Part shown: positions 7,736 through 15,250 of the stretch, piece by piece
Layout of the letters: each line of letters opens with the position of its first letter
Numbering within the stretch: the first letter of the stretch is position 1
Assembly: GCA_020846745.1 (NCBI GenBank)
Contig: JADLDI010000084.1
Coordinates: 1-64,000 of the forward strand
DNA from: Bryobacterales bacterium
Lineage (GTDB): Bacteria > Acidobacteriota > Terriglobia > Bryobacterales > Bryobacteraceae
Reading direction: 5' to 3'
Length of the DNA: 64,000 bases
Notes under the pieces: generated by a model
Told to the model about the DNA's origin: nothing
Database searches by the model: none
The model's input: the letters and a program-made list of their open reading frames with translations, nothing else
Made by a program: the position numbers and the translations under genes

Positions 7736-8806
7736 ATGCTGTATACTGTCGGTGTGGCGTTAGCGCAGCCATCTGGCCTGAAGGATTGGCTCCTCCGGAT
7801 CCTCCGACGAGTGGAGGGCCTCCGCGTCCAACCCGGGCTCAGGCCAAACTCAATCATTCTGCGACTTGAGGGCGGCGCCCCCGCGCCGTTTGATGTCGTA
7901 AACGTGCCCGTACTCAGCCACGAGCGGGCGACCGATCTCGTGTCGAGAACAACGAGACAACCGCCGCCGTTCTCTCTCATCGCGACGCGCCGGCTCACCG
8001 AACCCACTCGCGCGTTCCTTCGCTCCGCGGGATTCTCCTGGGCAGAACAATCGACGGGTGCCGTTCGTCTTGCCGCTCCAGGCCTTCTCGTGGAAGTAAC
8101 GCGCCCTGACTCCGGGGTGAAACGCTCGGATAGCCTTCTTCGTGCCAAACTGCGAGGTCGCTCCGGATGGATCGCGGAGACGCTTCTCCTGCGACCACTC
8201 GACGAAGCGATTCGCCTGCCAGAACTCGCACGTGCATCCGGAGTATCTCTGGCGCTGACAAGCCGCATTTTGGCCAGACTGAGCGCACTAGGGTTGGTGG
8301 AAATTCGAGGTGCTGGACCATATCGCAACTGGCGATTGCTGGACCGCGGCGGCCTCCTCGATCTCTGGGCCGGTGAAGAAGCAGTCAAGCCAGCCCGGCG
8401 GACCGCCCTGTACGTCTGGAGTCGATCCACGCGCGCCCTCCTGGAGAAGATACCGGCAATCTCGGCGATTACCGCGCACTGGGCACTTGGTGGCGCTGCC
8501 GCGGCCAATCTCTACCAACCGACGCTGACCGTCGATCCCGCCCCGACTATTTGGATTGACTCGAGCGTGCCGGCGGAAAATGTAGCCCGGAGTCTTGGTG
8601 GCTCCCTCGCCGAGCAGGGGGCAAACGTGTTTGTCCATCAGATAGAGCACGACCTTCCGCTTCGGCATGCTGTTGCGTGGAGTGGCCGTGGAAGCCTTCG
8701 CGTCGTCTCCCGCCCCCGGGCATACCTCGAGTCGCTGGTGGAAGGCGGCCGTTCTGCTGACGTAGCGCAAAAAGTCCGTGAGGAGGTGGTCGGTGGGCAC
8801 ATTTGA
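7736..8806 (+). CDS. AbiEi-like antitoxin / transcriptional repressor
   Basis: 356 residues from ATG 7736. The middle holds a winged helix (about residues 160-200: LPELARASGVSLALTSRIL, then LGLVEIRG). It is followed by a C-terminal region of the kind found in AbiEi-family proteins. Its stop overlaps the start of the nucleotidyltransferase gene, so the two are translationally coupled. In type IV AbiE systems AbiEi represses the operon and counteracts the AbiEii toxin without direct binding. Assignment rests on the HTH plus partner gene; a plain regulator is the alternative. Confidence 0.7.
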   Translation: MLYTVGVALAQPSGLKDWLLRILRRVEGLRVQPGLRPNSIILRLEGGAPAPFDVVNVPVLSHERATDLVSRTTRQPPPFSLIATRRLTEPTRAFLRSAGFSWAEQSTGAVRLAAPGLLVEVTRPDSGVKRSDSLLRAKLRGRSGWIAETLLLRPLDEAIRLPELARASGVSLALTSRILARLSALGLVEIRGAGPYRNWRLLDRGGLLDLWAGEEAVKPARRTALYVWSRSTRALLEKIPAISAITAHWALGGAAAANLYQPTLTVDPAPTIWIDSSVPAENVARSLGGSLAEQGANVFVHQIEHDLPLRHAVAWSGRGSLRVVSRPRAYLESLVEGGRSADVAQKVREEVVGGHI

Positions 8807-9698
8807 TCCGGGGATTCACCCACGTGATCCCTATACGCCGGCTGCCGTTGCCGCATGCGAGAAAGCGCTGCTGACGTTGCTAACGAAGATCGGTCCATGG
8901 GGATCGAAGCTGATCTTGATAGGCGGCTTGGCCCCTCGGTACCTTGTCGGCACCGCCCCGACTGGCGTCACCGAACATGTGGGGACCACCGACCTGGACA
9001 TCGTCGTGGGAATTTCGCTCGCGACTGAAGAAGAGGAGGCATATAGGACGCTGCAGCAGAACCTGAAGGATGCACGATTCTCTCCTGCCCGAAACGCAGA
9101 GACCGGTCAGGAAGAGACTTTCCGATGGCACCGGGAAGTGGAGGGCGTCCGTGTTCTGCTTGAGTTCTTCTGCCCTGTGGGTGACGGGGAGTCTGGAAGG
9201 CTCCTGCGAAATCCAGGCGGCGCTGGATCCAAGATCAGCGCCATCCGCACGCGGGGTGCAGAACTTGCCGGCGCCGACTTTATCACCGTGGCCCTGAGTG
9301 GGGAACTTCTTGAGAATGGGGGCATACAGGAGAACACGCCAGTGCGGGTCGCAAACCTGCTCCCATTCGTCGTTTTGAAAGCGTTCGCGCTCGACGAGAG
9401 GGATAAGGCGAAGGATAGCTACGATCTAGTTTGGACCCTCGCCGGGTATGGTGACGGACCGCACTCCGCGGCTCAGGCGATGGCGATGAGCCCAATCATC
9501 CGCCATCCAGACGTGGCCGCCGCCATCACAGTCCTTCGGCAGCACTTCAACACTCCCGATCATCGAGGCCCAGCCCAGTACGCGAACTTCGAAATGCGTG
9601 GTGACGATCAGGAGGTCCGTGCTCGCCTGCGGCGCTACGCGCATGGAACGATCACTGAGTTCCTTCGTCATTGGGGTGACTTGGGAATGCCCGGATGA
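8793..9698 (+). CDS. AbiEii-like nucleotidyltransferase (toxin candidate)
   Basis: 301 residues from GTG 8793, chosen because AGGAGG lies six bases upstream; an upstream GTG at 8778 is possible. The start overlaps the end of the AbiEi-like gene by 14 bases. The nucleotidyltransferase core is clear: LIGGLAPRYLVG, then TTDLDIVVG with both metal-binding aspartates (about D67 and D69). A further conserved KAFALDERDKAKDSYDLVW matches the KxxRxxxKDxxDL motif of AbiEii/DUF1814 proteins. Such enzymes add nucleotides to RNA substrates and cause growth arrest on phage infection. This is not a CD-NTase. Confidence 0.78.
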   Translation: MGTFDPGIHPRDPYTPAAVAACEKALLTLLTKIGPWGSKLILIGGLAPRYLVGTAPTGVTEHVGTTDLDIVVGISLATEEEEAYRTLQQNLKDARFSPARNAETGQEETFRWHREVEGVRVLLEFFCPVGDGESGRLLRNPGGAGSKISAIRTRGAELAGADFITVALSGELLENGGIQENTPVRVANLLPFVVLKAFALDERDKAKDSYDLVWTLAGYGDGPHSAAQAMAMSPIIRHPDVAAAITVLRQHFNTPDHRGPAQYANFEMRGDDQEVRARLRRYAHGTITEFLRHWGDLGMPG

Positions 9699-9805
9699 GG
9701 ATTGCGCAAGCTGAGGACTTCAATTACGTCGGCACGGTAACAACGAGGACTACCACCGCCCCGTCCGCGCTAAATCAAACCGCGAAACCTGCGATTGCTG
9801 CGGTC

Positions 9806-10765
9806 CTACTGCCACCAAAGGAAGAGCATATCGGGGTGGTCTGAATCTGAGCCTTCCCGCTGGAAGAGAGCGCGACAAGCCTCCAGGAAGCCGCGTTGCC
9901 GCGCCTTTGTCGGCAGAGTCTCAATGCCTGTGGCCACCTCGGTACCAGACACATAGTAAACACAGGATTCTGGATCGAAGGATTTGTTCCACAGCACCAA
10001 GTACTCCTGCCCGCACTTTGATGATGTATGGAACGACTGTCGCCGATAACGCGGCACCGGATCTTTCTGGGACCTTCGTGGATCTGCCTCGAACAGTAGT
10101 TGCTGATCGCGTCTTGCCGCGCCTCTTGCTTCTTCTTTGCGGAGTCGGTACTGCAGGAGGCCTGCCACAGCAGTTCCTTCAAACGCGGTGGCTAGTCTAA
10201 ACACCGTCGCCTCGAATGAACTCCCGAATCTCGAGGCCAGCGGTGCAACGAGGTGCAGGCCCATGTCCCCGCGAGTCGCATCCAGAAACTCCTCCTGCGG
10301 CATGAGCAACTCCGAAGCGCCCAGGTCGCAGAGCCGCTCCAGTTCATTCGCTTCCTTTGAGTCCTCCGCGTGCAAATTTCTAAACCGAGCTCCGTTCCCG
10401 CTGTTCGGGAAGAATGTGTGCGCGATCTCGTGGGCGATAGAGAAATTCACACGGCCTTCATTCAAGTTCGGGTCGTAGAACGAAAACCGCCGTCCGTCCT
10501 GATCCTGGTAGATTAATGCTTCGCGTTTCTTGTCAGGACTGGCGCCGGCAACCATTGGGTTGATGGTCACGCCTGCCAGCGATCCCAGGATGCGCAAACG
10601 CTCGCGCGGGTCCTCAATCGCATCGAACGAACGCAGGCGAGCGTTCAGTGCCCTCGCCTTCCGTATTACTTCTCTTCGAGGATCGACCGAGCCACTCCGG
10701 CTCCGGATCAGGGAAAGTACGTCAGGATCCGAATACGAGCGCCCGTCGATGGTGACTCGATCCAC
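9806..10765 (-). CDS. ImmA/IrrE-type metalloprotease (CapP-like)
   Basis: 319 residues. A zinc-peptidase helix HEIAH at about residues 112-116 is preceded by VNFSIA and followed by NELERLCDLGASELLMP, as in ImmA/IrrE proteins. The C-terminal third is an unassigned domain (SSKCGQEYLVLWN). It lies downstream of, and two bases from, the XRE repressor gene, so both form one leftward operon. In ICEBs1 (ImmA) and in CBASS (CapP) such proteases cleave the partner repressor after DNA damage and switch on a divergent operon. That regulatory job is inferred here from the same arrangement. Confidence 0.85.
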   Translation of the reverse strand: MDRVTIDGRSYSDPDVLSLIRSRSGSVDPRREVIRKARALNARLRSFDAIEDPRERLRILGSLAGVTINPMVAGASPDKKREALIYQDQDGRRFSFYDPNLNEGRVNFSIAHEIAHTFFPNSGNGARFRNLHAEDSKEANELERLCDLGASELLMPQEEFLDATRGDMGLHLVAPLASRFGSSFEATVFRLATAFEGTAVAGLLQYRLRKEEARGAARRDQQLLFEADPRRSQKDPVPRYRRQSFHTSSKCGQEYLVLWNKSFDPESCVYYVSGTEVATGIETLPTKARQRGFLEACRALFQREGSDSDHPDMLFLWWQ

Positions 10766-10767
10766 GT

Positions 10768-11193
10768 TTACTTCTCCGAGCGCCTCTGTCCGAGCATCCT
10801 GAGCGTTTCAAGCAGGTAGCGCCAGCCCTCCATATCACGGGGCCGATGACCGCGGAAGTTGATTGACGCGAGCCTCTCCACATCATCATCGGAGAGGCCC
10901 ATTTGTTTCTTCAACTCTCCCAGCCCAGGAGGCAACGACACCGTGGCCTTCGACTCCGCCTTGACTCGGCCAGGAACCGCCTGGTCCAGAAGCCGGTCGA
11001 GAGTGGTTTGCAGAGCGTTGGCAACCGAAAAAACGTACTGGATGTTCGGTTTTCCAGCCGAACCATTCTCCAAATCGGAGATATACGCTTTGGAGACCCC
11101 AGACTGCTCCGCCAGCTCGGCGAGTGTCCAGCCCCGCCCCTGTCGGAGGAATCGAATGGTATGGCCCAGTCGGGTCAGGTCGATTGTGTTCAC
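10768..11193 (-). CDS. XRE-family repressor (CapH-like)
   Basis: 141 residues from GTG 11193. Longer in-frame starts exist (11241 and 11271), but the apparent promoter (TTGCCA-N17-TACCAT) overlaps them, so the downstream GTG is preferred. The HTH is textbook (IRFLRQGRGWTLAELAEQSG, then VSKAYISDLENG), followed by a helical C-terminal part. It is paired with the ImmA/IrrE protease and sits back to back with the metallo-beta-lactamase/E2-E1-JAB operon. It is therefore the likely repressor of that operon and of itself. Confidence 0.85.
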   Translation of the reverse strand: MNTIDLTRLGHTIRFLRQGRGWTLAELAEQSGVSKAYISDLENGSAGKPNIQYVFSVANALQTTLDRLLDQAVPGRVKAESKATVSLPPGLGELKKQMGLSDDDVERLASINFRGHRPRDMEGWRYLLETLRMLGQRRSEK

Positions 11194-11230
11194 GATATAC
11201 AACCTGTTGCGAATTGGTGTTGACTCATAC

Positions 11231-11268
11231 CCATACCCCATGGTAGCGTGGCTGTATGGATTTGGCAA
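11231..11268 (-). promoter_or_regulatory. Promoter and putative operator of the XRE/ImmA operon
   Basis: On the minus strand, -35 TTGCCA (11268-11263) and -10 TACCAT (11245-11240) are 17 bp apart, with the start of transcription expected near 11233. An inverted repeat CCATAC-N17-GTATGG (11231-11259) spans the -10 and spacer, a fitting place for autorepression. A rightward TTGACT at 11220 with a weak TAGCGT could belong to the divergent operon, so one operator may control both. Confidence 0.5.
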
Positions 11269-11338
11269 CATGTCGTCGATTGGCGACTCGCGTTGACGCC
11301 CACCCCGTCACCGGGTCCAGATCCGTGGAGCTTGACTT

Positions 11339-12466
11339 GTGCACACACTTACCTTCTTTCCATTAGGCAACGCGGATTGTTGCCGCATCAAACTTCCCAA
11401 CGGTGATCGGATTCTCTTCGATTACGCCCACACGCGTGATGAATCAGACAAGTCCGACAAGCGATGGGATCTGGCGTCCGACATCAGGGATGACCTGAAG
11501 AAGGACAAGCGGAACTCCTTCAGAGTGGTGGCCTTTACCCACCTGGACGATGACCACATCCATCGCTCGTCGGAGATCTTCTATCTCGAGCACGCTGAAA
11601 AATATCAGAGCGCCGACCGCATCAAGATCGAAGAACTTTGGGTTCCCGCGGCGGCCATCGTTGAGGAGGGCCTCACTGGTGAAGCGCGAATCCTTCGATC
11701 CGAAGCGAGACTTCGATTCCTGGCGGGCAAAGGAATCCGGGTGTTCTCACGTCCCGAGGTCCTTGAGGAATGGCTTGAGGAGAACGGCCTCTCGCTCGCT
11801 GACCGACAGGATCTGATCACTGACGCCGGTCGCGTTGTACCAGGCATCTCGCTTGCGGATGATGGAGTGGAATTCTTTGTCCATAGCCCATTCGCCCACC
11901 GGCTCGACTCTGGCGAACTATTGGACCGCAACTCCGACTGCCTGTTCATGCAGGCCCTCTTTGAAGTCGATGGAATACAGACCAAGCTCCTTCTTGGCTC
12001 TGACGTCGACCATGAGGCGATAGGTGAAATCGTGCAGGTCACCAAGAAGCATGGCAACGAGGCTCGTCTGGAGTGGGACATCTTCAAACTCCCGCACCAC
12101 TGCAGCTACCTTTCCGTCGGCCCCGAGCGCGGAGACGAAACGACTGAACCGACAGATGATACTCAGTGGCTTTACGTGGATCAAGGGCTCAAAGCGGCAA
12201 TCATGGTTTCGACGAGCAAGCCGATCCCGGCCAAGGGTACGGACGACGACAACTGTGACCAGCCACCACACCGTCAGGCGGCCAGGTTCCACAAAACCCA
12301 TACTTTGAATCGGGAGGGCGAATTCAAAGTCACCATGGAGCATCCGAGTTGCAGTAGCCCGAAGCCCATTGAGATCGAGATTGGAGCGAAGAAGGCTACC
12401 ATCAAGAAGAGCGCTCTGGGAGGCGCGGCTGCGGTCATTAGCTCTGCTGCGCCGCGAGCGGGATAG
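11339..12466 (+). CDS. Metallo-beta-lactamase-fold hydrolase, first gene of the E2-E1-JAB operon
   Basis: 375 residues from GTG 11339, with GGAG about nine bases upstream. An early strand-loop (FFPLGNADCCRIKLPNGDRI) is followed by the metal-binding motif FTHLDDDHIH (residues 66-75). Later come LLLGSDVDHEAIG and a conserved KLPHHCSYLS, which complete the metal site of this fold. No signal peptide is seen. The gene ends one base before the start of the E2-E1-JAB gene. Comparative genomics (Iyer, Burroughs, Aravind) noted metallo-beta-lactamase genes beside prokaryotic E2/E1/JAB genes; substrate and role remain unknown. Confidence 0.85.
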   Translation: MHTLTFFPLGNADCCRIKLPNGDRILFDYAHTRDESDKSDKRWDLASDIRDDLKKDKRNSFRVVAFTHLDDDHIHRSSEIFYLEHAEKYQSADRIKIEELWVPAAAIVEEGLTGEARILRSEARLRFLAGKGIRVFSRPEVLEEWLEENGLSLADRQDLITDAGRVVPGISLADDGVEFFVHSPFAHRLDSGELLDRNSDCLFMQALFEVDGIQTKLLLGSDVDHEAIGEIVQVTKKHGNEARLEWDIFKLPHHCSYLSVGPERGDETTEPTDDTQWLYVDQGLKAAIMVSTSKPIPAKGTDDDNCDQPPHRQAARFHKTHTLNREGEFKVTMEHPSCSSPKPIEIEIGAKKATIKKSALGGAAAVISSAAPRAG

Positions 12467-12467
12467 G

Positions 12468-14699
12468 ATGACCTGCTTCGACCCGCCTGGTGTGCTGGTT
12501 CACCCTGCCGGCCTTACCATCCCTCGCGCCAAGGCGCTATGCGGTTACTTAGATTCTCGGCTCAACCCCTATGCCGCGCTGGTCGAAACCCGCCAGATGC
12601 CCAGCGGAGCTGAAGTCATTGTCTTGGATTTGGACATTGAAGTCCCGCAGGTGAGAGCGAACGGCATCTCATGTACCGAGAGGCTCGCGGTTGCGTTTGA
12701 ACCCGATGATAGCCGGTGTCCTGAAGTGCTTGCGCTCCGTCAGGACTTCCCGTGGGTTCCCCACGCGAACCTTCGCGCCCAGGAGTTCCCGCGAAGCCTC
12801 TGCATGTTTGACCTAGCTTGGTCCGAGCAGAGGCTTCGTCTTGCCCCCGGATCTCTCGTGGAGTGGATGCGGACATGGCTCCGCGATACTGCGAACGGTT
12901 CGCTCCATCGGGATGATCAGCCACTCGAGCCTATGTTCCTAGCGTCGACTTGGTACATAGTGCTTCCCAGCCAGTTTTTCGATCCCACGCAATTAGATGG
13001 CGCTTGCGCGGCGATTCCCATCTACAGAGGTGAGGACGGCTGCCCAATCCTGCTCGCGCTGCCGGGTGTTCGACAACCCCAGCATTCTCAGCGTTTCATT
13101 CCGCTAGTCATGGACCTCCCCGCACAGACTCACGGAGTCATCCGCCACGCCCCTGCTAACTTGGGCGCACTGCACCGTCTCTGCGGCGAGCTTGGGTTCG
13201 ACCTCGCAACGAACCTCGCAAGAAAGCTCTCGGACAGCGCGTGTCGCCCCAATGAGGATGGATCCTGCTCGTTCATCATTTTGCTTCGGATACCCAGAAA
13301 GCGGACAGAATTACAACCTCCGGAGGCCATTGAAATCTGGGCCTTCATGCCGCTCTCCCTGAACCTCGCTCAGCTTGGGCACATGCTCGGAATCTGGGGG
13401 ACCCACAATGGACTCGTGGTGCCTCTCATCCAACCCGCCGGCTTCGACTCGCGGTCCGCGAGTTCAACCGAAGTGGTTCCGCTCCGGCCCGTGAGCTGGC
13501 TATCCCGCCAACAGGCAGCGAGACAGTCTAGTGTCGACGGCGTGCCACCGCAAATCACAATCGTCGGGGCCGGCGCGCTTGGCTCACAGATACTCTTGAG
13601 TTCAGTACGGTCGGGTTTCGGGTCATGGACATGCGTGGATAATGATCTGCTGCTTCCACACAATCTTGGAAGACACGCGCTGACGACCGAGGCAATGGGT
13701 GGGTTCAAGGCGCCGAAAATGGCGGAACTGTGCAACGCCATTCTGGAGGGACCTCCAACGATTGAGGCAATCGTTGCCGACGTCCTTGCCCCAGGCGACA
13801 AACAGCAGGCGCTCTATGATGCCTTTGAGCGAAGCGACGCTATTGTGGACTGCTCGGCTTCGGTCGCTGTAGCTCGTCACCTTGCGACGGACGTCCATGC
13901 GAAAGGGAGACGGATCTCGCTATTCCTGAACCCGCGCGGCACCGACTTGGTGGTCCTCGCGGAAGACTCCGCACGATCAACCCGGCTCGACTCGCTGGAG
14001 ATGCAGTACTTGGCGGCCCTGACGAACACCCCGAGCCTCTCCGATCACATGGCTGCGCCTGACGGCCGGCTCCGATATTCGATGTCTTGCCGTGACGTCA
14101 CCAGTGTGGTGCAAAGCGAGAGCGTGACCGCGTTTGCCGGAATCGGAGGTCGAGCGCTCCGGCGCTGCATCCAATCAGGACAGGCTGCAATCGAGATCTG
14201 GTGTTCAAACGAGGCGGGGGAGGTCTCTCGGCTGGCAATCCAGGTTTCACCCGTTGAGGTTCTTCAGATTGACGGCTGGTCCGTCGTGGTGCCGCAGGAC
14301 GTGCTTCAAGGGCTGCAGGAACAGCGACGCAGAAGGCTGCCCAACGAAACAGGCGGCGTACTTGTGGGCCACGTCGATCATGACAGAAACCTCGTCTATC
14401 TCGCCCGGCAGATTCCGTCTCCACCCGACAGCGAGGAGTGGCCTTCCGCGTACATCCGAGGTTGTACCGGCCTTCCGGCCGAGGTCGCCCGAATCGAAGC
14501 GGTGACAGACGGATGGCTAACCTACCTTGGAGAGTGGCACAGCCACCCTTCTGGAAGCAGCCCCACTGCCAGCCATGACGACCTGATTCTCCTTGGCTGG
14601 CTCCGCGCCCACCTGGCTGGCACCGGCAGGCCTGGTTTGATGCTCATCGTGGCCGACCATTATGGAATATATGTTACGGAGCGCTCTCACCACCAGTAG
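12468..14699 (+). CDS. E2-E1-JAB triple-fusion ubiquitin-like conjugation enzyme (Cap2+Cap3-like)
   Basis: 743 residues from ATG 12468, starting one base after the previous stop. (1) An E2-like domain, about 1-160, has candidate active Cys112 in RSLCMFDLAW, followed by the Prok-E2 style GSLVEWMRTWLRDTANGSLH. (2) A linker domain, about 165-355, is unassigned. (3) An E1/ThiF adenylation domain, about 360-600, has the nucleotide loop VGAGALGS (366-373), acidic CVDND and Arg402. Candidate E1 Cys541 lies in SMSCRDVTSV. (4) A C-terminal JAB/JAMM isopeptidase has Glu627 (ETGGVLVG), HSHP (His691, His693) and Ser702/Asp705. CBASS Cap2 has the same E2-E1 order with cysteines at similar places, but Cap3 is normally a separate gene. 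All visible key residues are intact. Confidence 0.9.
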   Translation: MTCFDPPGVLVHPAGLTIPRAKALCGYLDSRLNPYAALVETRQMPSGAEVIVLDLDIEVPQVRANGISCTERLAVAFEPDDSRCPEVLALRQDFPWVPHANLRAQEFPRSLCMFDLAWSEQRLRLAPGSLVEWMRTWLRDTANGSLHRDDQPLEPMFLASTWYIVLPSQFFDPTQLDGACAAIPIYRGEDGCPILLALPGVRQPQHSQRFIPLVMDLPAQTHGVIRHAPANLGALHRLCGELGFDLATNLARKLSDSACRPNEDGSCSFIILLRIPRKRTELQPPEAIEIWAFMPLSLNLAQLGHMLGIWGTHNGLVVPLIQPAGFDSRSASSTEVVPLRPVSWLSRQQAARQSSVDGVPPQITIVGAGALGSQILLSSVRSGFGSWTCVDNDLLLPHNLGRHALTTEAMGGFKAPKMAELCNAILEGPPTIEAIVADVLAPGDKQQALYDAFERSDAIVDCSASVAVARHLATDVHAKGRRISLFLNPRGTDLVVLAEDSARSTRLDSLEMQYLAALTNTPSLSDHMAAPDGRLRYSMSCRDVTSVVQSESVTAFAGIGGRALRRCIQSGQAAIEIWCSNEAGEVSRLAIQVSPVEVLQIDGWSVVVPQDVLQGLQEQRRRRLPNETGGVLVGHVDHDRNLVYLARQIPSPPDSEEWPSAYIRGCTGLPAEVARIEAVTDGWLTYLGEWHSHPSGSSPTASHDDLILLGWLRAHLAGTGRPGLMLIVADHYGIYVTERSHHQ

Positions 14700-14738
14700 A
14701 CTTCGGAATAGAGGGACAGGATCAGACAGGTTGAACAT

Positions 14739-15194
14739 ATGCTGACACAACGATCTGGACCACAATCAGGAGGAGCACTGCAGACGATCGATCCGAACGC
14801 GCTCCCTCCGGGCACTTGGCTCCGGCGATGGCCCCCTGTGGGTTACGGTGTCGCGCACGACTTCATCGTTGCATCCGCAGGCTGGGCGTTCGAGAACGCC
14901 GGCCCGGGGTCAACCGTCAGGGTCTGGCCCACATCCGAGATCCTGCGAAGGCCGGCCAGGGTTCAGATCATCGACGTCCCTCAATCCTGGACTCATGCGG
15001 TGGGCCGTGTCCAAGTTGCGGAACAGAAACTAGGGCGGCCGTGGCAGTGGACCTACAACTGTCAAGATTTCGCCTCAGAGGTTGTGACCGGAATTCCGCA
15101 GAGTTTCCAACGCGACGCCGTCCACGCCGCGCTACTGCTGGTCGCACTCGTTTGGGTCGGTGGCAAGGCAAGCGGTTCTTTCGAGAGCTTTTGA
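14739..15194 (+). CDS. LRAT/NlpC-like permuted papain-fold protein with C-terminal membrane helix
   Basis: 151 residues from ATG 14739, 39 bases after the E2-E1-JAB stop and in the same direction. A His (His40 in GVAHDFIV) comes before a Cys (Cys108 in YNCQDFASEV). This His-then-Cys order and the NC-x-x-F context match the circularly permuted papain fold of LRAT/H-Rev107 and related thiol hydrolases (NCEHF in LRAT). A hydrophobic segment near residues 127-142 (AVHAALLLVALVWVGG) should anchor it to the membrane. It could be an acyltransferase, amidase or a peptidase acting on conjugates; none can be chosen from sequence. Confidence 0.72.
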   Translation: MLTQRSGPQSGGALQTIDPNALPPGTWLRRWPPVGYGVAHDFIVASAGWAFENAGPGSTVRVWPTSEILRRPARVQIIDVPQSWTHAVGRVQVAEQKLGRPWQWTYNCQDFASEVVTGIPQSFQRDAVHAALLLVALVWVGGKASGSFESF

Positions 15195-15250
15195 CCCTCA
15201 GATGCAATCATCAGGTCAGTGCAATGTTCTAGGTCAGTTTCCACTTACCC

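Noticed and set aside
8793..9698. Nucleotidyltransferase as a CBASS CD-NTase
   Set aside because: The GG...TTDLDI core and the KxxRxxxKDxxDL motif match AbiEii/DUF1814, and it is coupled to an AbiEi-like gene. It is also separated from the E2-E1-JAB operon by oppositely directed genes.
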